Shown one piece after another: positions 24,587 through 36,179 of a DNA stretch of 64,000 nucleotides (its first letter is position 1; each line of letters starts with the position of its first letter). The position numbers and the translations under genes were made by a program. Origin of the DNA: Blastomyces gilchristii SLH14081 (taxonomy: Eukaryota > Ascomycota > Eurotiomycetes > Onygenales > Ajellomycetaceae); assembly GCF_000003855.2 (NCBI RefSeq), contig NW_003101682.1:1179178-1243177 (forward strand). Reading direction: 5' to 3'. The notes beneath the pieces were generated by a model. That model saw only the letters and a list, made by a program, of their open reading frames with translations. It searched no databases and had not been told where the DNA came from.

Positions 24587-25860
24587 TCTCTTTCTCATTC
24601 TTCTTATCATTCATCATAATTCACTTCTTATTCTTCTTCTTCTTCTTCTTCTTCTTATCTGAGATGATAATCATCTTAAAATCTCTCTTCACTATCTTCT
24701 CAGAGAAGGGTTTCTGCTGCTTCCTCTCAGCCAGGTCAATCTGTGTCTCAAAATCTCACATTTCCTGATCTGCTGTCTCAGGTTTCACCTCAGTAGTAAG
24801 CAGATTGACATGCTCAGAGAGTAGAACTGTCTTCTCAATATTCTGAATTATAAAGTGCATTCAAGATCTGAATAAGGCCTCAATTTTCTTCTTCTCTATC
24901 AGCTTCTGCTAATTAATTAGAGAACAGAAGTATTATTAAAAATCATTATCTCTTAATAAATAAAAAACTTATCAGTTTTAACTTCTTTATCTCTCACTTT
25001 AACACTCTCTTAATCTTCTTCTACTACTGCTTATTTATAGTAATACTCTTCTTCTCTCTCTCTCTCTTCATCTTGAACTTAAATTATTCTCAGAACTTCT
25101 TCTGGTTTCACTGCTACTGTATAAGACTCTTCACTGTCTTCTTCTTCAATCTCTTACAGATGACATTATCTGTATTATTTCTATACTTAGTTCAGTCTAA
25201 ATCTATCAGAAGTATTACTTAAAATTGTTATTATTCTACTCTCTTACAGAGTCTCTTCAAGATATTATAATATATCTTATAATCTGTCTCTTCTTACTTA
25301 AATATCTTCTTCTTCTCTCTCTTCAATCTGTGATAGTACTCATGTGCCTTGATGGTTCACAGAACTGCAGAATATTTGAAGAGAAATGACATGATTAATT
25401 TCAGTGAGTATTGAAGAGAAGTAAAGGCAGAAGAGGTAGTCAGAAATAATATAATAATAATGATAATAATGAAAGAGAGAGTGTATTGAAATATATTACT
25501 GACTTATTAAATATAAAGAGATAAAGAAAATATTAACAGCTTTCAGAGATATACAGAAACAGCTCTGGTGACTGAATGATTAATGCGGCCACTCAGTAGC
25601 ACCTTGGCGTGGGAAATCAAGGCGCGTGGGTTCGAAACCCGCAGGGAATACATTAAATCCGGAACTCAAGTACCTCAGGTTTCTAATAAATACAGAGGTG
25701 TACAAATCACTTCAATGAATCACTCTATGTTTCTGGGCTAGGAAGTTATTATCGCATGTATTTAATTGTCACTTCTTTGTATTTTCCTATGTTCTTGTTA
25801 TCTTGACATGGTCTCAACACCTGTATTTCCTCCTGTATAATCAACACTTGACCTGTATTT

Positions 25861-25955
25861 TGTGGAAGGTGTAAAGCTTGTGTGATTGAAAGGTTGCTAG
25901 CTTGTGAAAAGTTATATGGTGGAAGGATTAGTAAGCCAGATCATGTGACCTGACA
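25861..25955 (-). repeat. 3' LTR of the Copia element
   Basis: Starts TGTGGAAGGTGTAAAGC and ends GTGACCTGACA on the plus strand. At 95 bp it is very short for an LTR. A purine-rich stretch (GAGTGAGGG on the minus strand) directly adjoins it as the likely polypurine tract. Confidence 0.92.
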
Positions 25956-26089
25956 CCCTCACTCACCAGAGTAACTATACACAATGCTATATACAAAATT
26001 CGCCTTCAAATCAAGTACAGATACAAAAAATGACTGGAAAATATGAAGTAATGAAAAACCAGTCATGATATACATCATTTTTTATCTCT

Positions 26090-27650
26090 CTATTCCTCTA
26101 TCTTCTTTATATTCTCTTTCCAATGTGTATATTTCAATGTTTCAAGTGATTTAGTAAGCTCATTCACTGTGTTCTCAGCAGATGAAACATATCAGATAGA
26201 TATCTCATTCTTGTAAATAAGATTCTGAAGAATGTGGAAATGAACCTCTATATGCTTCGAGCGGTGTGGAATTGCTTCAGAAGAGAATAGCTCTATGATG
26301 AACTTATTATCAGCATGGATTGTATAAGCCAGATCATTGACTGTGGTGGGAATGAGATGATCATCAGCATTCAGATTGTTGAGATGAGATGAGATGAATT
26401 CAGTGTCTTCTAGAAGCTCTCAGAGACAGACAAGCTCATATGCGGCCTTGAAGGATGCAATATATTCAGCCTCTGTTGATAACTTGGAGACCCCTGTTTG
26501 CCGGCAGCTCTGCCATGCAATGGGACCACCTGCCATGTAGATGATATAACCGGTGGTTGAATGAGATTCTGAATCCCTACCGGCCCAATCGGCATCTGTG
26601 TATGCTACAGGTTCAATTTCAGCATCTCTGTGATAGGTTATACCCTCATTGATTGAACCCTGTAGATATCAGAGTGTATACTTGTATGCAGCCCAGTTCT
26701 TTGATATAGGCCAGGAGCTGAATTGTCCAAGGAATTCTGCAACGAAGCTCATATCAGGACATGTATTGAATGTCAGATATTACAGGAATCTGATACCAGA
26801 TTGATAGAACTGTAGAGTAAATTCTGCTGTGTATACAATCAGTTTCTCATCATCATTCATGAAATTGATGTTCTTCTCCATAGAAGTGAATGTAGAATGA
26901 CAGTCATTCATTAAGAACTTCTTCAGAAGATTTCTTATAAAGAGGGATTGAAATAATATCAATGAAGTTAAATCTCTATTAATCTTCATTTCTAGATAGC
27001 AGTTGAAATCTCCTACATTCTTGATCTTGTAATTAACAGTGATTTTGACTCTGGCCCAGTTCAGATCTTCAATTTTCAGGCTGTAGAGACAGACATCATT
27101 TATGTAGATGATTATATAGATCTGTCTTTCATCATAGATAAATAGTCTGACATCATAGAGACTAACACAGAAGTCTGAGTACAATAGCATCTTTCACAGC
27201 TTCTTATATCATAAGAGTGCTGCTTGCTTAAGATCATAGAGTCTCTGCATTAACTCACACACAAGATCATCACAGTCTTTGTGAAATTCTGTGAATTAAT
27301 TCATATATATCTGTTCATCAGCAGGCAGTTGAGTGTTCAAAAAAGTGATCACTATATCAATCTGCAGAACATATCATCCCCAGAATGCTGAGATTATTAT
27401 GAGAGCTCATAAGATGAATGCAGAGATAACAGATGCAAAGATTCTTGAGTAATTAACTCTCTTCTGTTGAAGATTTTCACAGACAATTCAGCGGGTCTTA
27501 TAGCAGATAACATCACTCATATTATTGAACTTTTTGTCAAATACTCATTGACTGTGAAAGACACTCATTTGTGATGTTCTCTCAATCAGTTATCAGACCT
27601 CTATCTGTTTCAAACAGTTGATCTCTTTAACACAGGCCTTGTAATAATAC
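26090..27650 (-). pseudogene. Copia reverse transcriptase and RNase H
   Basis: The RT box lies in the open frame 27190-26780, where the expected YVDD reads YIND (27106-27095), losing one catalytic aspartate. RNase H is well preserved between about 26640 and 26170: DADWAGRDSES, TTGYI, then KLSTEAEYIA, the usual Copia RNase H landmarks. A stop codon at 26090-26092 ends the frame. The opposite-strand reading frame at 26410-26595 is a shadow. The RNase H part is richer in GC and CpG than the RT part. Confidence 0.88.
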
Positions 27651-27898
27651 TTTCATTCTATGAAAGCTTTGATGTGTGTGAGGTTTTTTGAGATCAGAAG
27701 TGCAGCAATCTCAGAATCAGTGAGTAGATCTTTAAGACTGTCTCTCACTGAAGATTCTCTCACTGTTGATTCCCTCACTATAGTGATATCTCTTATAGAT
27801 GTTGAAGGGTTATTAGATTCAACTATGAGTTCTGAGAAGTTCAGTGTATTCTGTACTAAAAAGATAGATATTCTCGCGGAGATATCATAGTCAATCCA

Positions 27899-29020
27899 TC
27901 AATTATTAGTGAGTATAAGAAATAATGAACACTCAGGTTGAATTTCCTCATCAATGAACAGATCATCAATTGATGAATCAGAAATCACTGCAGTCTCTTG
28001 ACAGACTGCAGTGAGTAGGCCTGATGTTGTCAAAGAAATTGCTGCAGCCGCTTTGCAGGCTGCATTGAGTAGAACCTTCAGGTTGTGCATTGTAGTCAGT
28101 ATCAATGAATTGACAAGATGGAGATTCTCACAGAAGATGATGTCTTTTGATATGTATAAACACCTGTTGAAGGGGTTCATCAATCTATAATTGATAAAAT
28201 CATCATATTTCACAAAAATCAACTCTTTGAAATGAGAAGCCATCTTATTGATGGGCTTGAAGACTATCTTCAAGAATGCTTTGCAACCCCATCAGCGAAT
28301 GCCGTGTACAGAAGGTAGAGCTTCAAGCCAGGCCTTATACAGTGTAATCAGCTTTGTATTTTCAGAGCTCTTATATAATATTGTTGAGGTTGGCATAAGA
28401 TTAAGCAGCTCTGTGACTGTAATAACTGTCTTATCTCACATCTTTTTCAGAGCTGAAGAGTCTATTAATAGTGATCAGAACTTCTCAATGATCAAACTGA
28501 TTGATTGTTTGAATACTTCATCTTACTGTGAAGTATGAGAAGAAGTCAGCTCTCATTTTATATCTTCACTGAGCATGTATGCTGTGGCTGCATTTGAATT
28601 CAATTCTTCATGATCTGAGTGAATGATTGCAATGCTACATCTCAGCAGATTCTTAATAAATTGATTGAAGATCTGTAGATATCTCAACATCTCATCCTTG
28701 CATTTCAATAGAAATATTCATCTCATACAGGTGGCATCATCTATTATCATCATTGCAAGCTTCTTGCCAGTGTAAGATGATATATCATTCTCAGTTTCAA
28801 GAGTCTCATCATCACTGAATATATTCACTCAAATCTTCAAGGCCTTGCAGGTGACATGATGTGATGTGAAATTCTTGTAGAAAGTGTGTTTCTGTTTAGA
28901 CTTAACACATGTGACACAGAATGATAATTTCTTCAGGCTGATAATAATAATATCAAATTGCAGGTCTCTGGTCATTTTTAATATACTATTTTTGCTGATA
29001 TGATCAAGTCAATGATGCCA
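27899..29020 (-). pseudogene. Copia integrase
   Basis: The integrase tail is the open minus-strand frame 28273-27899 (KELIFVKYDDFINYRLMN, then ISKDIIFCEN), the conserved motif that follows the Copia integrase core. Upstream, down from about 29020, is the gag-pre-integrase segment (DEWHH), then the core, heavily broken. Plus-strand frames at 27660 and 28248 are antisense shadows. Confidence 0.8.
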
Positions 29021-29650
29021 CTCATCTATTAGAAGCTGTTTCAGAAGGACTGCAGATAATTGAGATGAAGATAAGATAATAAAGAAATCAGTATCTGAAT
29101 TCTTAGAATTGATTAACTGTTCAATCTTCTCACAGCTGAAAGATCTCAAAGACTCAGTATTCAGATTGTAATCTGTTGAGATTGTCTTTGATTTCAGAAC
29201 AGTCATATATGCCACTGCTTCATACATTGAGTCATTCATTACTTCATGAAATGTCAGTGAGCTGTTGAATAGAATGTAAATATTATTGTAGAACAGATTG
29301 ATGTAGAAGATATCACTGTTAATAGATAATAGAAACTCAAAGTAATTCTCAGCATTAACTTGCATATTATGATGAATATAGCTCTGACATTTCATAAGCT
29401 CAGCAGAGATCAGATTTGTGGAAAGTTCTGACATATAGTATACATAATTGAATTCTATCAATCTTTCACTCACTGAGATGAATACAGTGCTGACACTCTG
29501 AATCTTTATAATGACCTTATTGATCACTTGAACTGTTGAATCATTGATTACTATAAGTTCTGAAAATTGTGATCTATCACTCACTATGTGGCATCCGGCG
29601 CCACTATTCTATATAGTGAGAGGATCCTTGTGAGGTTCCATGAAACAGGC
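29009..29650 (-). pseudogene. Copia protease and start of the gag-pre-integrase domain
   Basis: The active site reads NSGAG (29608-29594) where Copia proteases have Asp-Ser-Gly-Ala; the Asp-to-Asn change is one G-to-A step. A 191-codon open frame (29584-29009) continues with SDRSQFSELI and ends at the DEWHH motif. One TAG lies just before the active site. Confidence 0.85.
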
Positions 29651-31234
29651 TGGCACATTGATAACCTCTGTGAGGTTTGTCATCTGATAGGTCTCTGATT
29701 CATCTGTAATAAATAGTTGAGTTCTATTCTTACTATTGTTCTTTTTCTTCTTTTCTTTGAATTCCTTTATTCTTGCAGCATTGTTTATTCTTCAATTATT
29801 CAGAGCACTGTCTGAATTGATCAATCAACAGGTGTCAAAGTGAGATCTCTCATATTCAGAACATGTAGATGGATTTTCTGATCTCTGATGATTTCAGAAG
29901 CTCTCTTATATACTGTCACAATCATGTTCAGTACGGCCTTCACGGGCCGGATTTGATGTATTGTTGCTGGTAGTCAGTGTGGCTGTTATAGCTGTTGTAG
30001 CTGTTGTAGCTGTTGTAGCTGAGTTGGCTGCAGAATCTATATTCTACAGGTTCTTTGTATCTTTTGAAGAATTAAGCTGCAAACAGATTTCCTTCATGAG
30101 AAGATCAACATTCAATACCACAGCTGTGAATTTGAAATCCTGTATCTTCTCTATCTTCTTCTGAATGTAATTTCTCCAATTGTTGAGTAGAACTGAGTAG
30201 AAGATATCAAATATTCATGCATCTGAGAGAGAAGCATTCAACATCTTCAATTTTATAATGACAGACTGAAACTTATCAAAGAATGTGTGTAGATTGATGA
30301 CCTGTGTGTCATCAAGAGACATGAATTCCAGAACTGCCTCACAGTGTAACTGTGTTTTGAGGACAGAGTATTTCTGTTCAATCGCATTTCATAGAGTATA
30401 AGCAATTCAATTTTCATCATACTTGGAGAAACATGGTCTGACACCTGCACCCAAGGAGTTCAAGATGAATGTGTAGAGCCACCGGTTTCTGATGTCTCAG
30501 AATGATGCCTATTTATCATCTCTTTGTAGAGGGTTCTGAGTCTGTTGTTTCTCTATCATATATCAACACTGTGCATCAACCAGTTTCAATTTCATGAAGA
30601 TGCTTCATATAATGTAATTAAATATGTCAGTTAGACTGTTTAGTCTCACAGTATTCTTAACATCTTTCTTGAATTGAGAGATTGTCTTGTCAATACAGCT
30701 ATCTGATTTATAAAGGTTGAATTCCAACCTTTCATCAAGATTAGAATTTCATGTGACTATACAGACTGTGAATGTGATGGCAGAATGATTGTTAACATTC
30801 TGTAATCAATCTGTAGAGAATCTCTATTGACAGAGTTTTTCCAGTTGTAGTTCGAGTTCTAGAACTCTTTGCTTTCTCTTGTTCATCTCAAGTATTATCT
30901 TGAGATGCTTCATCTGTTGATCTGATATTGCCTTGTCTGAACAGTAGACATCTGAGTGTTCATTATTCTCATCAAGAGAACCAGCTTCATCAAGCTGTTG
31001 AGTAGATCAGAGGGCCGGCCTGACTGTGTCAGAAGCTGTATTCAAACCAGCTTCAAATTGAGAGAGTGTTTTGACAATGAAGCTTTCATCAATGAAGCTT
31101 TCAAAGGCTTCAGAAGAATGTTCACTGACAGAGTGTAAGTGTGAAGAATCATCATCATCAACTGCAACTAATTCAGTGAAAAGAACACAAGATCACGAAC
31201 ATGTGTGTGGGCGAGATTGTATTGAATCTGCCAT
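29651..31234 (-). pseudogene. Copia gag
   Basis: The start codon at 31232-31234 (MADSIQSRPHTC) lies about 260 bp downstream of the PBS. The frame continues through acidic sequence (VAVDDDDSSHLHSVSEHS) and a helical Lys/Glu/Leu segment near 30880 (NKRKQRVLELELQLEKL), with stops at a few Gln/Trp positions. Near the end a His/Cys segment (GRTEHDCDSI, near 29920) may be the remains of a zinc knuckle. The plus-strand Val/Ala-rich frame at 29961 is a shadow. Confidence 0.75.
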
Positions 31235-31492
31235 CTTGATATTCATTTATTGAATCCTTGCCAATATCATTCTCTTTTCTTGCTTTTTTGCAAATGTGGT
31301 GCATTTTCTGCAAGCCTCTTTTTTTTTTTTTTTTAAGTAAGTAGTAGTATTATTGATCATCAAGATCTCAAATGCATCAATACTGATAGAATAAGATGAT
31401 TTTAACTCCTGATGAGCGTATTGAATGAAGCAGTAGTTAAATAATGATTATATTGACAAGAAATTCCGAATTGGCAGCAATTTTGTGCAAAA

Positions 31493-31506
31493 CAGGTCTC
31501 ATAACC
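31493..31506 (-). promoter_or_regulatory. Primer binding site of the Copia element (Met tRNA anticodon-arm type)
   Basis: Read on the minus strand, the 14 bases next to the 5' LTR are GGTTATGAGACCTG. They are nearly complementary to the anticodon stem-loop of initiator Met tRNA (containing CUCAUAACC) rather than to a tRNA 3' end. Priming by a half-tRNA is known for Drosophila copia; its use here is inference. Confidence 0.7.
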
Positions 31507-31601
31507 TGTGAAAGGTGTAAAGCTTGTGTGATTGAAAGGTTGCTAGCTTGTGGAAAGTTATATGATGGAAGGATTAGTAAGCCAGATCACGTGACCTGAC
31601 A
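31507..31601 (-). repeat. 5' LTR of the Copia element
   Basis: 95 bp, differing from the 3' LTR at only a few sites: TGTGAAAGG for TGTGGAAGG, a G/A difference near the middle, and CACGTG for CATGTG near the end. The low divergence implies a fairly recent insertion. Confidence 0.92.
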
Positions 31602-32089
31602 TATTTAACATCACGCAAGAACTCATCATAAGCTCCGCTTGCATATAAGTATAATGAAAGAAGAAGAATAATAATAATAATAATATACAGAAACAGCTAC
31701 AGTGTTACATAGTAATATTATCTTCATTCAATGCATGCAGTGTTGATATTCTTTGTATACAGTTATTATATAATCTATATCAGAGATACATGCAGAAAAC
31801 AGATCTTTATTACTAGAGAGAATGATTGCAGTAATTCTCTGTTTTCATATTATAAAGATAAGTTATTCTCATTTCTTTCTTCTCTCTTTTCTCTTCTTCT
31901 TCAACTCATCACTAAGTTTAAGCTGGTATGAAAACTATTAAAATACTCTTAGAAATTCTCAAATTAAAGAGTATAGACTAATCAAATTTTAAATACAGAA
32001 GAATCAAATTACATTCAATATTACTAATTATTCATTTCTCTTCAATAAAATCACAGTTGCATCTTTCTTCTCTCTCTTCTAAACAAAAC

Positions 32090-32576
32090 ATGGCCTGTAA
32101 AAAGTGAGTATTATATCAGACTATAATGATCAACACAGCCTCAGTACACAGAGCTGCATATATACAGTACATACTGAACTGAGAGACTGCATGAGTTACA
32201 AACTGATGTCAGCATCTCAGAGAGAGCTGTGCAGCATGAAAAAGCTGTAACTCTCAGTTATATATGCAGAGAATAAATTGTCACAGTAAGTATATATATA
32301 TTACATGAAAGTAACACTTTTTGATAATACTCAGTCTCTGATATCATGAAAATAGAGTCTCTTCATGAGATTCATTTTTACTAGAAGTCAGAGAATCTTA
32401 TATTTCTCAAGATCATCTTCACATATCTTGTTCATAAAATTGATGAGAGAAATCATCAATTTCAGCATTCTGTTCTTGATATTATACAAGTAGCAGCAGA
32501 GTTCACTCTGACCACACTTTTTAAGTGTATATTTTCTAAATATTCACATTTATACAGATATATACTGATTATTTAT
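32090..32576 (+). pseudogene. Second, opposite-strand gene of hAT copy B
   Basis: Start codon at 32090 (MACKK, then TAG/TGA interruptions). The candidate intron occupies about 32286-32350, starting GTAAGTATAT and including AGTAACACTTTTTGATAATA. The second exon matches those of copies A and D (ESLHEIHFY). Function unknown; it is more decayed than in copy A. Confidence 0.4.
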
Positions 32577-33182
32577 TAGATAATATTAAGACAATGACTT
32601 ATTACAGCTGTATTACTCTCACTGTGAGAGATACACAGTTGATAATAAATATTATAAAGACTCTGAGAAGTGAGTATTTTAAGAGTACTACAGTTCTGTG
32701 ATCTTGATTTTTTTTATTTTTGTTTTTTTTTTATTCTGATTTTTTCTTATTTTTGTTTTGTTTTTTGTTTTTTGTTTTTTTTTTTATATTTTATATTTTT
32801 TTCATAATTAAAATTATATAAATTATAATCTGTGTTTAAAAAAGTAATAATATTTGATAACACTCTCTGTTGAATTTTCAACAAATGAGTACTATATTAT
32901 GATATTATGTAAGTGAGAAGTGATTTTATAGTCTTATTTAATGTCATTCTCAATAATGAAATCAGAATGAAAATATGACTAAGAATTCAAACATATTCTT
33001 TATTCAAAACTAGATTTTTATTTGAAAAGTGAATCTGAGATCTTTAATATTTGAAATAACATGATTTGAAATCAATGTAATGAATATAAATCATGATCAG
33101 AAGTAATGCTTTTAGGCAACATGATAACTGTAAAGTTTGATCCTGGTCTCAGACACGGTTACACGGTCAGTCTACTCAGAGC

Positions 33183-34367
33183 TGAACACTTACAATCTGA
33201 TATATACACAATCTTTCTCACAGAGAAGAGAGAAAAAGTAATAGAAGAAGCTTAAGAATGAGAGAGAGTAGTCTCAGCAGTGTTATCATCTTCAATTAAA
33301 ATGATCCCTGACACTGAAGTAACTAAGAACTATTATTAGTGTATAAAACTGTAAAAATAGAGATAATAATTACTGAATAAACATCTGCTGATCTTAGAAT
33401 TGTACATATAATTACAACACACATGAGGCTTCTCAGAAAGAGAGAGAGAGATATGAAGAAATGCAGAAAGTAGAATATAGTGTGTAAATAACTCATTCTC
33501 ATGATAATATCTCAGATAAGACATACAAGCCTCACATCTGTAGATGTAAAAGGGTATAACATCTGTATTTCTGTTTTCAAAAACACAGATATCTTTTATC
33601 TGTATCATGAAGTCAAACAACAGATATTAGAGAATAGACTGATATAGATCTATCATTCTGAAGAAATTTATCAGAGTAGATGTCTCTGCAATATTGAACT
33701 TTACAGTTGTAAAAAGTTTCTTAATATCTATAAATATTACAACTTTATACACAATAAAACCTATAATAATTTCTCCTAAGAACAGAAAAATCAGCATCAG
33801 AAAGAGAAGATAAAAAAAGAAAGACTTATAATTCTAACACTGTTGAAAAGAAGAGTGATTCTCTGATATAAATGAATAATTATCTTATCATGAATATTTA
33901 AAATGAATATAATAATCAGTGTCTGTGACTGAGCTTCAGATAGTCATGTCATACACAGTCTTTATACAATAAATTGTTTTAGAAGTCAGTAAGAAGAGTG
34001 AGAGTATATATACTGAGAAATATAATTCATTAAGTCTATACAATATCTTCTTAAAACAGAAAGAGCTGATAATAAAACCAGAGATGATAGAAGCAGAGAG
34101 AGTAGAAGTAGTAGAAGTGAGAGTCACAGAAACAGAGATAGCAGAAGCAGGAGAATCAGACATAGAAGCAGGTGTAGAAGATTAAGAGAGAGTGACAGAG
34201 AAAGAAACAGAGAGAGTAGAAGAGAGCATGAGAGATTCAGTCACATATAATACAGATAATTTCTTCATTATCATATCTCTCAAGTTCTCAATCAATGATT
34301 TAACTTGAGAATCATGATCATTAGTGAATACAGATCTGTCAATATATGAAGATTCTATACAAATCAA
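33183..34367 (-). pseudogene. Candidate antisense gene in the 3' region of G2 (Ser/Thr-rich, Cys-containing product)
   Basis: Minus-strand frames cover 34367-33936 with a single TAA (about 144 codons) and 33620-33336 (94 codons). The first contains SQVKSLIENLRDMIMKKLSV, then Ser/Thr/Ala-rich sequence (PASAISVSVTLTSTTSTLSA). The second contains clustered cysteines (RCEACMSYLRYYHE, then KPHVCCNYMYNSKISRC). A Ser-rich continuation reaches 33183 and resumes at 19855 beyond hAT B. No family is recognised. It lies between integrase and the 3' LTR, opposite to gag-pol. An antisense accessory gene or a composition artefact are both possible. Confidence 0.4.
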
Positions 34368-34935
34368 AACAAATATATCAGTATCTGCAGCTATGTAAAA
34401 TAATCAGAAAATATGATCAGAAAACATGATCAGATACTTACTGAAGAAAAGAGAATCAGAGATATATAAGAAGATGAAGAAGATGTGTCATTTATAATAG
34501 TATATTCTGACAATTGTTAGAAGATAAACAAGTTCTGATCATGTTTCATAACATATTACACTTACTGCTAACAAACTGCCTGATATAAGTACTATAAGAA
34601 TACTTGTTATAGAAACAGAGAGCTATTACTAGAAACACATATGATGTGATAGATAAACAACAGATAGAAGATGTTAAATAAAAGAAGAGACAGAAATCTT
34701 GAATAAGATGATAATATTCAATGATGACAATGATAAAGAAGATAATTGAAGAATGAGAAAAGTTAGTAGATAAGTAATATAATATAGTGAAAGTTTCTTT
34801 ATGAGAGTGTACATGAGATGCTAACTGAATCAGAAATAGATCACATAATTGTGAACACTAGTGACATGCTAATCCGCATGAAGCTAGAATGTATGTCATG
34901 ATTATATAAGTGTGACTGAATCTGATGAGAGAGAA
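34368..34935 (+). other. G2 region upstream of its 3' LTR, no gene
   Basis: 570 bp of AT-rich sequence with no open frame or motif I can support, ending in the purine tract GAGAGAGAA. The part from about 34620 on is present in reverse at 61576-61890 (G5), which proves it is part of the element. Confidence 0.6.
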
Positions 34936-35102
34936 TCTGATTTGAAAGAATGTATGACTGTTAAATAATAACACAGCTGCTTCTGAACTTGCTTACAAAT
35001 GTAAAGAGGCCATAGCAGTCATCAATTAATTTAGTGTACAGTATATAAGAAGCCGGCGTACGTCTGTAATTATACGCTGACTTAAGCAATCTTTGAATCA
35101 TA
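34936..35102 (+). repeat. 3' LTR of G2
   Basis: 167 bp with the same length and layout as the G4 LTR, but decayed: its start reads TCTGATTTGAAAG for TGTGATTCGGAAG and most CpGs have become TpG or CpA. The segment AAGCCGGCGTACG (35050-35062) keeps its CpGs. TATA-like TATATAAGAAGC is at about 35042-35053. Confidence 0.88.
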
Positions 35103-35889
35103 ATCATATCTGAGACTAGAATCAGATTTTTTGATAGTTTTATTATCAGTTCAACTAATCTCATTACACAGTTTTAATATTAGATAGTAGTCTCATACTG
35201 TTTCAGTGAGACATACTATCTACTCTTATCACATTTTTCAAATGAGACTATGATTTTCACTTCTTAATTTAAATTATTTTTATTGCTTTAAATGACTTTA
35301 AATCTCATTTGAGTGTTACCAAAAAGCATTACTTTTAAAAAAATTAAAAATAGTCTAAAAAAACCTTAAAATGTCTAAAAATAGTAACTTTATGCTAAGA
35401 ATGAGACTAAATGAGATTAAATGAGATCACTTTCTCATTTTTTTCAAGTCATAGTTTCATTTTAAGATCTCATATATAGTCACTTTGCATGTTTTTTTAA
35501 TAACTAGTCTCAGCAGATAGACTGACTGTGTGACCGTGTCTGAGATCAGAATCAAACTTTACAGTTGTCATAGTATCTAAAAGTATTACTTTTGATCATG
35601 ATTTGTATTCATTACATTGATCTCAAATCATGTTATTTTAAATATTAAAGATTTCAGATTCACTTTTCAAATAAAAATCTAGTTTCAGATAAAGAATATG
35701 TTTGAATTCTTAATCACATTTTCATTCTGATTTCATTATTAAGAATAGTATTAAATAAGACTATGAAATCATTTCTCACTTATATAATATCATAACATAG
35801 TACTCATTTGTTGAAAATTCAATAGAGAGTATTATCAAATATTATTACTTTTCTGAACACAGATTATAATTCATATATTTTTAATTATG

Positions 35890-36052
35890 AAAAAAATATA
35901 AAATACAAAAACAAAATAAAAAACAAAAAATAAAATAAAAACAAGAAAAAATCACAATAAAAAAAAAAAAAGAGAAAGAAAAAAAAAAGAAAAGAAAAAG
36001 AAAAAAAAAAGAAAAGAAAAAGAAAAAAATAAAAAATAAAAATAAAAAAAAT
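35890..36052 (+). repeat. Polypurine (A-rich) tract of hAT copy C
   Basis: Long A-rich sequence with G interruptions and a few C, equivalent to the tract of copy D. It lies between the 5' terminal repeat and the small minus-strand gene. Confidence 0.8.
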
Positions 36053-36179
36053 CAAGATTGCAGAACTGCAGTATTCTTAAAATACTCACTTCTCAGAGTT
36101 TTTATAATATTCATTATCAATTATATATCTCTCACAGTGAGAATAATATAGCTATAATGAGTCATTATCTTAATACTAT

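Larger units (their letters stand above)
20193..25392 (-). pseudogene. hAT transposase pseudogene (copy B), interrupted by MITE and SINE1
   Basis: The start codon at 25390-25392 and stop at 20193-20195 match those of copy D. The MITE (21934-22438), an N gap and SINE1 (23696-24586) split it. The hAT motifs are present but broken by stops. Compared with copies A and D, many sites differ by C/T or G/A in either direction, so copies have decayed independently. Confidence 0.75.
25861..31601 (-). mobile_element. Ty1/Copia retrotransposon with 95-bp LTRs
   Basis: Two 95-bp LTRs and a 5-bp duplication TATTT (25856-25860 and 31602-31606) define a 5741-bp element read on the minus strand. The order gag, protease, integrase, reverse transcriptase, RNase H is that of Pseudoviridae. 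The PBS next to the 5' LTR resembles the anticodon region of initiator Met tRNA. Preservation is patchy: the RNase H region keeps CpGs and a long open stretch, while integrase and RT have several stops. Confidence 0.95.
25562..31682 (+). mobile_element. tRNA-derived SINE, copy 2 (split by the Copia element)
   Basis: The head begins GCTCTGGTGACTGAATGA, a decayed A-box region, while the B box GGTTCGAAACC is intact near 25630. The body is interrupted at 25861 by the Copia element and resumes at 31607 with the 3' part and (AAT)n tail. The 13-bp duplication ATATACAGAAACA is at 25549-25561 and 31683-31695. Without the Copia insertion the length is about 375 bp. Confidence 0.92.
19864..33174 (-). 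mobile_element. hAT DNA transposon, copy B, with nested MITE, SINEs and Copia element
   Basis: Flanked by perfect 8-bp duplications CTCAGAGC (19856-19863 and 33175-33182) in the 3' region of G2. The left end starts TAGACTGGTC (element 3' end) and the right end finishes ACACGGTCAGTCTA (element 5' end). Without the inserted MITE, SINE1, SINE2 and Copia element, what remains is close to the 5.8 kb of copies C and D. A 100-base N gap is at 22450-22549. Confidence 0.93.
15667..35102 (+). mobile_element. Gypsy-type LTR retrotransposon G2, 5' part displaced by G0, with nested MITE and hAT B
   Basis: Reverse transcriptase starts at the G0 junction and is followed by RNase H, integrase, a long 3' region and the 3' LTR at 34936-35102, all on the plus strand. 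It is split by the MITE 16430-16935 and hAT B 19864-33174. A purine tract GAGAGAGAA precedes the LTR. The right flank ATCAT (35103-35107) corresponds to ACCGT of the MITE it interrupts. Gag and the 5' LTR should lie left of the window, beyond G0. Confidence 0.85.

Noticed and set aside
27660..27890. Plus-strand frames inside the Copia element (also 28248-28538, 29961-30164, 30956-31253)
   Set aside because: They are antisense to recognisable Copia integrase and gag sequence on the minus strand.
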